In this document: positions 44,063-55,291 of the stretch, piece after piece
Position numbering within the stretch: the stretch's first letter is position 1
Layout: every line of letters starts with the position of its first letter
NCBI GenBank assembly: GCA_027946365.1
Contig: JAPEUQ010000007.1
Coordinates: 558,001-622,000, forward strand
Direction of reading: 5' to 3'
Source: Kalmusia sp. IMI 367209
Lineage: Eukaryota > Ascomycota > Dothideomycetes > Pleosporales > Didymosphaeriaceae
Length of the DNA stretch: 64,000 nucleotides
Translations under genes and position numbers: made by a program
Notes under the pieces: generated by a model
Databases searched by the model: none
The model's input: the letters and a program-made list of their open reading frames with translations, nothing else
Told to the model about the DNA's origin: nothing

Positions 44063-47000
44063 ATGATGTTTTTGCACTTTGTTCAAACCTCATGTTTGTG
44101 CACGCTGCTTCTCTTGTTAGAATGGGTCGCAGCGGTACCTCTAGCATTAGAGTCTGCATACACTGCTAAATTTACAGGGAAGGCAATGAATATGATGACT
44201 TCGAGGGCAGCCTGCACGTCGACACCAAGCATGTTTTCAACTGGTAATGTTCACCAAACCTCAAGCATTACGACGTGGGATCTGTCGACAGGCAACAGCG
44301 AGCAAAGACCTGAGACTGCCTCTATAGGTACTATCACACAAGTTTCTGCACATCCAATCCTAGAGATTGCGATGTCTTCGCTAGTGAGTACTACCTCCTC
44401 TCGCAACTACCTTGCGAACAATCGACTCTTGATCGCTCCTCCCCAAACACTTTGCCACCAGTCAAACCAACACATCGATACATGTTCAAACTCCGCAAAC
44501 AAACTTTCCGTTCTCGCTCTGTGCTAGCTTCTAACATGGGAACATCCACTCACGAAATGCTCTTTCTCAGGCATATCTTGCGCAGCCGATATCCGCATTA
44601 TCACCGACTGCCTCAAGGTCCTTGCTTGCGATAACAACATCTGCGCCTCCTCATATCGTCCTTACGTCTAAATCTTTTTCCTCTTATCATATTGTTAGCT
44701 CCATTGGCGCGCTGGGAGCATCACAGTCCTTGCCATCCTACCGAAAACCTGTATCTACAATCCGGAGTCGTCTTGCGCAGCACCCTTGCAGTTCTAAATT
44801 GAAAATCATGGGACAGTCGCAGACGCTCGTACGGCCCTCCCTCCGACCATCAACATCATCGCGGAGGCGCACTTCGTCATTTAAACTCGCTCCCGTTCCA
44901 ACCCCAAAAGCGATACCCACCGACAACATCTTCGTCCCTATCCAGCAAGATGATGTGCTCGGCCAGATTCCTATCCACGTCAAACATCCTTTGCCGCGTT
45001 TAGGCATCGAGGATAGTGAGGATAAACCGATTCAGACTAACAAGTTCTACGCCAATGCTTTTCTAAATAAGCAGGATCAACCCATTTGGACGCAGCCGTA
45101 TCTCATTTGGTGGGGGAAGGGAGGTTCTGATCCGAATCAATTTGTGACGGAGGGGATGAATATAGGTCATGTGGAGAGCGGAGATTTGGAATTTGGAGAT
45201 GGTGATCCGCCGAAAGTATTACCCCTATACATATCGCTCAGTATCAATTAAGTAAGCACTTTGTAGGTATGGCTAATACAATGTAGTACTATGCTGCGCC
45301 GCGAAATCAGTCAATCATATTGAGCGCCAAAGAGTTTGATGGCGATACCGTCATGACTACGGATACGCATCTCCCACATTCAGTAAACATCAATCTGAGG
45401 TACGAGCTTGTGCTTGAATGAATTGGTCATCTTTACTGACCATGGGTGCTTACTCAAGGCGCGGGTCTTCCATAGACTCACCCAAAATTACGTTTCCGGT
45501 TGTGCAAGGGATGAGCTTTGTTACAGCAGGCTATCAAAATGCCTCACCGTTCATACAAACTGCCGGGAAGGGCTTCAAAGATATTAGCAATCCAATTCTA
45601 ATTGGGAGGTCAACCAAGTACCGTCTGAAAGATTGCGATGGACGAAATTGGCTCATCTACATCAATCCGGCTCGTGGTGTTGACTATGATGCCACAAAAT
45701 TGACAAAGATCAACGGCAATTCTTTCACTCTACCACCACATTTTAAAGGCACTATTCAGGTTGCCAAAGTCCCTCCCGGATTAGAGGCAGAAGCGCTCTA
45801 CGACAAAACGTATGGCACCTTCGTCGTCGAAGCCAAACTTTTTGCGTCCGTAAACGACTCCCGAGGTACATACGGGTTCAATTATACTAAGATCGGGACC
45901 GGCCCTCTGTTCATGTTCCTTCTCCCGCACCATTTGCAATCGCTTGAGCCTGAACTCAAGCCCGGGATTACAAAACTTCAGCTACATACTACTACGAAAG
46001 GCGTAGCAACCGCAGTCTGGGCCATGAGCGACAGTATATCCTTCACCGAGACGAGTCTTCCTACCACCATGGGGTTTGCTCCTTGGGCACCTAGTATGAC
46101 GACTGCTCGGACCCGCTTCCCACCCGACTTCATTTTCTTCCTCTCCAGCGTCGCAGAACTCGATCTTCGCCGCGCAATGTCTGAGCCCATTCCACAAGAG
46201 AGCTATTACTACGCCGGAAAGTCGCTATCCAAGTTCGCAACGCTCATCTGGGTGATCAAAGAAATATTGAATGAACCGGAGTGGGTGGCCAAGGGGTTAG
46301 ACAAACTTAAACAGGAGATGGAGCGATATATCGAAAATATATCGAAGTATCCGTTGTACTACGATGATACGTGGAAAGGGCTTGTTTCGAGAGCTGGGCT
46401 AGAAGGGGACCCGGGGTCAGATTTCGGAAATACGTTTTACAACGACCATCACTTCCACTTTGGATACTTTATTTACACTGCAGCGGTGATTGGGTATTTG
46501 GATTCCGGGTGGCTGACGCAGGGGAACAATAAGAAGTTTATCAATATGATGGTCAAGGTAGGATATGTTAGGGACTATCTAGGTGCATCTGGTCTGGCTG
46601 ACACCTTTTTTGTGATAGGATATCGCGGAAAGTGAGTATGAGGGGCGAGACTTCCCATTTCAACGGTGCTTCGACTGGTACGCTGGACACAGCTGGGCGA
46701 AGGGACTCTTTGAGAGCGCGGATGGGAAGGATCAGGAATCGACAAGTGAAGACGGATTCGCGAGTTACGCCATTAAAATGTGGGGAAAGGTCATTGGGGA
46801 TGTGAACATGGAGAAGAGAGGTAAGCAGTTCTCTTTCACACATTGAAACGCTTTGAGACGACATGGTCTTCTGAGAATTCAATTAGTATACTAATACGCA
46901 ACATAGGAAATCTCATGCTCGCCGTCCAAGCAAGATCCTTCAACAACTACTTCTACCTCACATCCACAAACACCAACCAGCCCACGAGCTTCCTCCCCAA

Positions 47001-47590
47001 CAAGCTCGCCGGCATCCTGTTCGAGAACAAAGTAGACTACACCAGTGAGTCCCAATCCACTCCATAACCAGCACCCCTCCATTTTTCTTCTTACCTCCTT
47101 CCAACATACTAACCGTACACAGCATACTTCGGCGCAGCCCCCCACCTCATCCACGGCATCCACATGCTCCCCTGGCCCCGCCATCAACCTACCTCCGCCC
47201 ACGCCCCTTCGTCCGCGAAGAATGGGACGCCTTCTTCAACGCCAGCATCCCCGTGCCCACCTTCCTTCCCTCCCCTCCTCTCTCGCCCCACCCCACCCCT
47301 TCTACATACCCTCATCTGAACTGCATCCCTCGTCTCCAACCCAAAGGCCCGCCCTTTCCCGCTCGCTCAACGTAAAGCGCTCCCCCCAGCCGGACCCGGA
47401 CAATACGCCGCTTGTCGACGGCGGCTGGCGCGGCATCCTGTTCGCCAACCTGGCCATCGTGGACCCGAGGGGTGCGTATGCTTTTTTCAGGGACGGCGTC
47501 GGCGGCGTGTGGGATGAGCGATGGGTGGATGTTGGCGCGACGCGGAGCTGGTATCTAGTCTGGAGCGCGAGCCTGGGCGGCGTGCGGTAA
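44063..47590 (+). CDS. Secreted GH81 endo-1,3-beta-glucanase, broken by a frameshift near 47170
   Basis: GH81 enzymes cut beta-1,3-glucan, typically during cell separation or wall remodelling. Proposed exons: 44063-44383, 44571-45215, 45287-45399, 45459-46557, 46619-46820, 46907-47044, then 47123 onwards. Seen: a signal peptide ([21 protein letters not shown]); a Ser/Thr-rich linker; N-terminal [38 protein letters not shown]; the catalytic-site motif [11 protein letters not shown] with the proposed acid Asp; [11 protein letters not shown]; and ESTSED with the two proposed catalytic Glu. In the last exon the frame shifts by one base inside a short C run at about 47169-47172: ...GIHMLP is in one frame and the conserved continuation ([10 protein letters not shown]) in the next. 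The end ([30 protein letters not shown]) returns after a likely intron 47253-47389. The first-exon junction is the least certain. Pseudogene or sequence error cannot be told apart. Confidence 0.85.
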
Positions 47591-48607
47591 GATGGAGACT
47601 AGAAGTCCGCTCTTCTCTTTCCGTCTCCGTGCTGCTTCTGCTTTACATGTTGTTGAGATTGTAACCAAGGCCTGGGCTGGCGTGTGTATACATACTACTG
47701 CGGCGGAACGACCATCTTTCGCGCCGCAGCGGAAGCGTAGTCGAGAGCGGGTCGATCTTACCCCGGGATCGCAAGCCTTCGTATTCACCCATGTCTGTAG
47801 AGTAGTCGCCGTCGATCATGTATAGCGAAGTGAGCCTCGCGCCGCTAAATCCTTCCCCTTTTGAAGAGCCGTCGTATCGCACTCCGCTCTGTGCCTGCCT
47901 TCCTTACCCTCCCAAGTTTTTTTGCCCAGGAATACGGAACCCACGGCACGGCAATGCGGCATCTTCGCAGTCTAAAATGTATTAATACTCTGCACGCATT
48001 ACATCACACAGCCACACAGAAGCCTGGAAACGGGGTCGCACATAAGCCACGGGGATGCCGGCGCCACTTTGTTCACTATTCTCTTTGCATTCTTTCTTGG
48101 GAGGGGTTTTTACGTAGGTGTGTATATATATGGATTGGATTCTCTCCCCTCAGTCTGATCACATAGATGGTTCTCCACCTTCCTTTTCCCCCTTGCGTCC
48201 ACCGATCCACGCATCAAAGCGTTTGCCAAACGACCAGGATTATGTGACTTTTCTAGAACCAGCGGACCGAACCAGACCAATAACGCCAGATGGAAAGAGA
48301 TAAACAAGACCACCCGCGACATATCGTACAACTAGCTACTCGCACAACAAGAGACAGGAGAGAAACAAAGCAGATACCAGGGGGAAAAAACAGTACAAAA
48401 GAGAGTGTTCGACAGGTCAGCACGGCTGGAACACAGTACACAAACTATGTACAGAAAGAGATAGATTCCGAGAGGCAGATTGGCTTGCCCGAACATGTGC
48501 AAGACGCCGCGCGGCGGACGCATACAAATTAGATCCAGGTCACGTTAGGAAGGGGCGTCGCAGGGTATGTATCGAAGTATGTGTGTGTAGGCGTAAGTAT
48601 GGCGCGC
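47591..48607. other. Convergent 3' region, GH81 / VCX1
   Basis: About 1.0 kb between converging genes with no supported coding sequence. Confidence 0.4.
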
Positions 48608-50118
48608 CTAGAAGAAGTTCTTGAAGAAGCTGCTGCCGAGATTGCCTGCGGCGTCTTCGGGCTTGACGTAGAAGGCTAGGGCGATTATGATGTACCTAAA
48701 TTGGACGTCAGCGCATTCGTTCGAGTACCACGGTGGGTGAGCGAAACTTACATTCCGAGGCACATGCAGCCCTCCAAGTAGTTACTCTTGCCGTCCTGGA
48801 TCAGGTAGTTGACGACCAAGACGGAGAGGAAGAAGATGACGGTTTCGAAGCCCTGAAAGTGCAGCGTCATGTTGCGGTCCATGATCCAGCCTAGAATGAC
48901 GAGGAAGGGCGTCACGAAGAGCGCAATTTGCAGACTGCTGCCGATGGCTACGTTGATGGCGAGGTCCATCTTGCCCTTCAGTGCGACGACTACTGCAGTC
49001 ACGTGCTCAGCAGCGTTTCCGACAATGGGGATTAAGATTAGACCGATAAAGGTCTTGTTGATGTGGGCGGTTTCCACAATCGAGTCGATGCTGTCGACAA
49101 GGTAGTCGGCGCAAAAGGCAATGATTACGGTGACAAGGACGAGCGCCACCATGGCGGCGATGGGACCAAGCGTGTCGCCCTCTTTGTGGCCGTCCTCCTC
49201 GGGTTCGCCTTCTTGACTCTCCACATCGGCGAAAAGCTCGTGATGAGTGAAGAGCTGGAAAACGATGTAAAGGACATAGAGGATAAGAAGGATTACAGCA
49301 GTGCCACGGGACAAGAGTTGGATGTTGGAGTCATTCTCGGGGATCTTGTGTTCGCTCTGCTCCGATATTGCAGAGTAGAGCGTAGCGGGGATGATCAGCG
49401 CTGCAGACCCGACAGCCATCAAGGAAGACATAGTCGAGGCCACGGTCGCATTGAACGAGCGCTCTGTTGCGCCCACGCCGCCTGCGAGGAAACAGCAACC
49501 GAGGACCTGTGTACATGTCAGCAGTGTCCAGTGCGATGTACAGTCTCGGGTCAAAAGTTTGAAGACAAAATATGGGTGATGAATTCCACAGAATATGGCA
49601 AACTTTTGATGTGGGACTATAAGTAGCGATGCGCCGGACTCACCAAGAGCATATTGGACAAGATGCTGCCGAGCATACTGGCCTGGACGACGCGGATCTG
49701 GTTCGCCTGGAGAGCAACAATCGAAACCTGCTGAAGTTAGACCACGGTCGAACAGCGGCGGGCATGCGCAGCTCACAATGAGTTCCACAGCATTTCCAAA
49801 AGTCGCATTGCACAGTCCACCTAGCGTCTGGCCCAGCTTCGCCGCCAGCTCCTCGGTTGCGAAACTCAGCAAAGCGGCGAGCGGCATGATGGCGATGAAG
49901 TTGAGGATGAAGACGGCGGTTGGCGACCACTGCAGCTTGCCGGCGATTATGCCCAGCGGCACGAAGACAAGCAGGACGTTGACATAATTACTGCACAGGG
50001 TGCCCCAGACCATGCGGTATACGTTCCTAGAGTACGACTTCCATTTCGAGTCGTCGTGGTGTTGCTGGCCGAGCAGCGGGGTCGACTCGTTGAGCGAGCC
50101 ATTGGTGGGCGCGGGCAT
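48608..50118 (-). CDS. VCX1: Vacuolar Ca2+/H+ exchanger, CAX family
   Basis: Predicted 422 residues from exons 50118-49777, 49727-49644, 49506-48752 and 48695-48608 (introns 49, 137 and 56 nt). Vcx1-type antiporter that moves cytosolic Ca2+ into the vacuole in exchange for protons, so it depends on the V-ATPase (subunit a gene at 16.2 kb). Seen: a Ser/Thr-rich N-terminus; eleven or so hydrophobic helices; the c-1 repeat LCNATFGNAVELIVSIVALQ, built across the first splice; VQASMLGSILSNMLLVLG across the second; an acidic loop (FADVESQEGEPEEDG); and the c-2 repeat GNAAEHVTAVVVALKGKMDLAI. The ATG at 50118 (MPAPTNGS) is the first; a basic frame continues upstream to an acceptor-like TCTGCAG at 50190, so a 5' exon is possible. 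Confidence 0.93.
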
Positions 50119-51342
50119 GTTGCGCGGACGATTGTTGGCGTTGAAACTTTTGTGACGGCCGGTGCGGTTAAACTCGCGTCTTAATGTGTCTGCAGACAAG
50201 GTGCGCCAAGCGCCAGCAATTAGCCAAGATATCGCGGCGAGGAGGTGTACGTTTCTAAGTGTGGCTGCGCCGGGCAGAGGAGCGAAGAGCGGTCCAGCGC
50301 CGGCGGATAGGGTTGGTGTTGAGGCGGATGCCGAGCACCAAGACGACTGACAAAGACGGGATCTGGGCAGGGCAAACTACGGCTGCGGGAGGAGGGACGG
50401 TCAGGCGGTCATCACTCACTCATTGCTGTGCCCACGGTTGGGGGGAGTCAGAATCTGCGGGAGGGTCGCTACAAGTAGATCCCCGGCACGCTTTCGTCGG
50501 TGGGATGCGCGTTCACGCAATTGGTCAATGAGACAGAGCTCCCGCGCCGCGCGAATGGAAGGACTAGGCTATCGAATACTCGGTCTCAATCACAAGACGG
50601 CAAGGGATGGAGCGAGCACAAAGAGAAGCGGGGAAAGACAGCTGGGCGCAGGCAGAGAGCAGTTCCAGCTCGTTGCGATGACGCTGTCCAGGCGAGAGTT
50701 CCCAGCCATCTCGCCAACTGGGCTGGGAGCACTGCCCCTTTGCCATGCCGCGCGCTAAACCGCCACGACCCTTGCCCTGACAAGAGGACGACCTGTCGAT
50801 CGCACTCGCTAGCAGACACTATTCGCCGATCCCAGCATCAAGCACGCCCTGAGGGAAGCTTCAGAGAATCGACCGTCGGCGGCAGATGCTTTTGTGGCAG
50901 CCCAGGAGGCGCTCTGCGAGGCTCAACAACGCGCTCCGAGGTGGCCGCAAGCATCGTGCACGGCACATGGCGTGACGTCAAGCATGGCCCAAGCTCCTTA
51001 TCGCGCCGGGAAGCGCCAGCGCACGAAAGCACCAGTCGTCGGAAGAGCCTTAGGCAAAACCGCCAAGGTGTGATTACACTAAGTTTCTACAAGAGGGTAT
51101 AACACAGCCCATGTACACCCATACCGCAGACTGCAAGAGGCTGAAAATGGACGTCCTCATGCTGTCTAAGGCGCCTGACAAACTCCCGGCGCCTTCCGCT
51201 CGCTCGCTCGCTCGCTCCCATGTGCGAAACCCAGTAAAACTCCGTGCTGTGCAATGCGTCTCCTCTTTTTCTAAAAAACCAATCGCTATGCTTCGTTAAT
51301 CTTCACATTAATCGTACACTCGCCGCAGCAGCGAGCGTTTTA
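50119..51342. other. Intergenic, VCX1 promoter and 3' flank of the next gene
   Basis: About 1.2 kb of GC-rich sequence with several long open frames on both strands but no convincing gene. A GCTC tetranucleotide repeat lies near 51200-51218. Confidence 0.4.
51200..51218. repeat. Short (GCTC)n microsatellite
   Basis: Four to five consecutive copies of the tetramer (CGCTCGCTCGCTCGCTC). Possible length polymorphism marker, no function implied. Confidence 0.6.
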
Positions 51343-53171
51343 TCAGTAATCCACGTCATCGTCGTCAACATCTCTGCCAGTGGTGATGGAAATGGCGGGT
51401 CTGGATCCTCCAAACAGCTTCTTCGTGAACTTGTGCTTCTGGGAGTCACGCACGCCCTTCAGGAAATCGTGAGTGGCAGACACGTCTTCGAGTTGCTTCT
51501 CGATACCGTACGAGTCCGACTGCGCGCCCCGGATGACTGGAGAGATCAAGCTCCTCCGCGCCACGTCAAGCTGATCCTTGACAGTGCGGATGATTTGGAT
51601 GTTGTTCTTTAGCTCCGACTTGTTCGCCAGAGCGCTCGAACGCAAGTCTTTCAGGAGCTTTAGGTTCTTTTCGTACTTCTTGAGCCGTAGCTTGTTCGTA
51701 ATCGTACTCCGCCACATGGACGCCAGGAATTCGTCTTTCTGGGCGGACAGGCTGTCTTCCTCCTTGGCAACTGACCGGTGAAGGTTATGGAACTGATGAT
51801 CTACACTGTCGAACATTTGGAAAAGATTGTCGGCGCGCGTGAGTTCGTTGGTGAGGTTTTCTTCTAGCGTAGAGAGAATGTGATCAAAAGTTCGTTGCAA
51901 AGTCGCTTTGGCCCGCTGTTGCGTGGTCACTCCCATCACTCCGTTGACTATTGATCCGATGGCAGTGGGGTTGCCGTCCTTCGCAAGGACTCCAATCTTG
52001 TCCAAACCACCATGAATGTTTCCAATAACGGTGTCTATCACGCCAACCTTCGTAGCTTGAATGCCCTGCAGCTGGCGCGTACCCCATTCGATAGCGCTAA
52101 TGATACTGAATGATGTCAGGCCAATGCCCATGTCCTGTGCAAATATACGTACGAATCCATATCGCCGTCAACGTGGACGAAGAAAGTCGTGATCTGTTGC
52201 GACAGCATCTTCAAGTTGGTACCCAGGTCATCCAGCTGGCCAATGATTGCTTTCGATGCCGACATATTGCTAGCCCGGATACTCTCCCCAAGATCTTCCA
52301 CCGCAATGGATGCTTCGCTGAGCTCGCGAGAACGCGGGATCACGTTCTCCGATCCGTACATCAGTGGTTCGAAACGTCGCACCATATTGGTAAGATGAGC
52401 GACATTTGGTCCAGGGTGATTCGTGTCAGTAGCCCATGGGTGCATGAGCAGACAAGAGATGATGATGACGATGATGCTGCTAATGACCCTTCTCTTGGAG
52501 ATCCCGCCGATGAAGGAAGATACACGCTCTTCGAGGGGTCCAGTATGTACGAGTGTCTCGCCATTGAATTGAAAACGGACGACTAGATATATTAGGCCAT
52601 GTGAAAGGGAGGTATGGGGCACTCGGAATGATGTGAAAAGAAGATACTTACATCCGTCTTGTTTACTAGATACATCCTCCTCTGGGGCTTGTTGCGCGCC
52701 TGTAGTCGTCTCCGGCTCAGCCATAGGACTCTGCATCCGTGATGCGATCGTGTCCGGAGTGTAGTGGCGCTGCTCTATGGGCTCCGGGCTTGTGCGCGGT
52801 GTACCCTTGCGCGGCGACTCGGGTAGAGGTATGCGCGACGGCGTCACCTCGCGATCGTACCGCTCGTAGGCGCTTGCGGTGTATGATCTGGACGGGCTTG
52901 CGCCGTTCGACTTTGAAGGGCTGGATTCTTGCAAGTATGACCTGCGGTACCATTTGTTGTTCTCTCGCTGCCAGGCCGGGGGTGCCCACGGTCCTTCCGA
53001 CTCCGGTTCCGACTCTTCTGGCTCAGGCGGGGCACTCCACCTGGACGAGTGCATGTTCGAGTGTGCGCTATATGCCGAATGGACACTGCGTTCCGGGTCG
53101 AAATCTCCCATGGATGTACTCAGAGACATATCGGAGTAGATAGATGATGCGCGGTCCATTGCTTCCGTCAT
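51343..53171 (-). CDS. Single-pass membrane protein with coiled-coil C-terminal half, unknown function
   Basis: I do not recognise a named family. Predicted 570 residues from exons 53171-52652, 52582-52153 and 52105-51343 (introns 69 and 47 nt; CTGAC branch in the second). Seen: residues 1-175 are disordered, rich in Ser, Pro and charged residues (PESPRKGTPRTSPEP); one hydrophobic helix at about 210-230 (RRVISSIIVIIISCLLMHPW); then about 300 mostly helical residues with heptad-like spacing (ENLTNELTRADNLFQMFDSV, KLRLKKYEKNLKLLKDLRSS) and an Asp-rich end (GRDVDDDDVDY). No signal peptide. The start at 53171 (MTEAMDRASS) is the first ATG in the coherent part. Layout suggests a tail facing one side of an internal membrane; a role cannot be assigned. 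Confidence 0.75.
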
Positions 53172-55291
53172 GCGGTGGCGCGATGGCTGGAGCTGGCGCG
53201 AGATGGCGGGTAGACGCAGAGGAGTTGGTCCTGAGGGCTCACGGTCTTGACTGTGGCCGTATCCCGTAATAGAGTAGGCGCAAAACTTAGGCTGGCGGGC
53301 ACATGCAACGAGCTCGTGATGTACGAGAGGGCTGAGACATTGGAGGATAGAGAGAGCAGTGGAGGTTGACAGTCTTGAAGAGAATCGCAGCAGCCCGGGC
53401 CTCTTTAACGCACGGGCTATCCATATCGCGGGGGGACGCCAGCGAACGAACAGGCCTGGAGCGAGGGGTGAAACGCGAAACGCGATGGCTGGGTGAGTGG
53501 TTGGGTGTCGTGTAACCGACCCCTGTTGCCTTAAGGCACCTACGGCGGGGCGCGACTCGTGCCCCACTTCCATATACAAGCAACATGGAGTACTGGAACA
53601 CCATTCATACATGCATGCTGTACCGAGTTACCCCCCCTAAAAACAACGAATAAGGAACAGACTGTCTCATACTTCACTACTGCAGGATACAGTATCAAGT
53701 CAGAGGGCCAAAGAGGCGCACCGGGCTACTCCAGAACAAATGGTACATTCGAATGCTGCCTGTCTCTAGAAATATCAGCGGCTATAGTAGGTACGCTATA
53801 GACTAAATTAAGAGTACACTTCCTTCACCATCTAGATATCGGAGCGATTACCAAATGCGCTACCTACCTATACCTAGGACCTGGGTCTCCTTCCTTTTTT
53901 AATCATGAAGACTAGATTGTGTGACGTCTCCCCTGCAGTGTTCAAAGTTACCGAAAATAGTTCTGTATGCCCTAGATGGATACTATACGTTACTTTATCA
54001 TTGTGTAAGGCAGTTCGTAGAAGTAAATAGAGAAGGAAGGAATGTTTCACTACAACAAGGAGAGAATAAACTTGAAGAGAATGACCTAGGAGTCCACGAC
54101 TACTAGTCAATGGAGCCAGATGTATATTAGTTGTATAGTCGGAAGAAAGATAGCAATGTGGGTAAACATTCGAGAAGAGGAAGTGCGGAGGAGAGGTGTG
54201 GCTAGCCTTGTAGCAAGCATCGAGCAGCAATGGAGCAGTAAAAGCAGAAAAGGCATAGTAATAATACAATAAAAAGAGAAACAACCGACTTACTAACAAT
54301 TAAACATATTGATCGATAGAGGTAGTAGGCTGGACTAGTAAGACAAGCAAAGTTTTGTATACCGTAGAGATATATAAATACCATATAGAATAGTAACAGG
54401 TAAATAGTGACAAGTAGGTAAGTGTGACTGTTTTAGCTCTGGAGGCGTGACTTCTGTGACATTAGCAGTGAAGTGGCACTTTCAATAACAAGAACACACG
54501 ATTAGATACAGTAATCACCAACGTCTAACTTTATTTGAAGTCGCTGGTCATCGTACGCCCAAGTAGAATTCCGCTTATAGGCTTCTTACTCCTTCTACAT
54601 ACCATTCGTAGCTAGTCATTAGAGGATATAGCAGCTCATAACGCTTTCCGGGTCCGAAACGCCGGTCCGTCTTTACTCCAGGGAGATAGGAGCGGGAAAT
54701 GACCCAGGCTTGCACAACGTTCACTGTTAGAAGCTAGCGGCGAAGGTCCACCGGTCGTCGTGCTTTTTACGTTTCGGCTGATTATATCGGACACCTGAAA
54801 ATACGTTTAAATCAGCTCACAAGCTTTGTGGAAGTTATCATTGCTGTTGTCGCATCTGTCGCTTGCAACGGGACCTGATGCCCCAGGACACGGCCCTCAC
54901 TGAACTATTCAATGCCTTCTTGAACCAATACGACGAAGAAGATAATTAGCTAGATGTTCAAGGCAACCGTAGCTAATGTAAGTGACATATGTGGAACTAA
55001 TAGAAACGCTTAGACGAACGAGTCAAAGAGAGACATAGGGTACGACCCCTCCGCCTGTGGACATCAGGAGATGACGTGCAATACCGAATTATTAGAGCCA
55101 TCCCATATTTTTGGTATCACATGTAAACATGCAACCAGTATGAAGTGACACATGTAGTGCAGGCTCGGCGTGTACGTGCGAGCGAAGTATGGCTATGCAC
55201 GTGATACTTCGCGCTAGCCTGCGCTAGTGAACATCTCCGCATCATTTTCATAGTTACGCAACCCTTTCGATCGCCATCACTACACATCACA
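53172..55291. other. 2.1-kb gene-free stretch
   Basis: Between the minus-strand membrane protein gene and the uS7m gene. No supported gene. The middle part (53770-54650) is AT- and TA-rich and is listed separately as a possible decayed repeat. The last 100 bp are the uS7m promoter. Confidence 0.45.
53770..54650. repeat. AT/TA-rich island, possible RIP-decayed repeat
   Basis: Composition changes sharply compared with the roughly even-GC surroundings: many TAG, CTA, TATA and TAAT words and no open frame of any size. A hand count over 54001-54240 gave more TpA than ApT steps (roughly 19 to 13), the direction expected after repeat-induced point mutation. No terminal repeats or target duplications are visible, so the element type is unknown. 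Confidence 0.35.

Noticed and set aside
50500..51102. A 200-codon + strand frame upstream of VCX1
   Set aside because: It begins with GTG, has random Arg/Ser/Thr composition and lacks any conserved block.
54842..54949. A short frame with CCCRICRLQRDL and a Glu/Asp-rich end
   Set aside because: It looks faintly like a gene fragment, but only about 35 codons are coherent and no neighbouring exon was found. It may be a remnant of a repeat.
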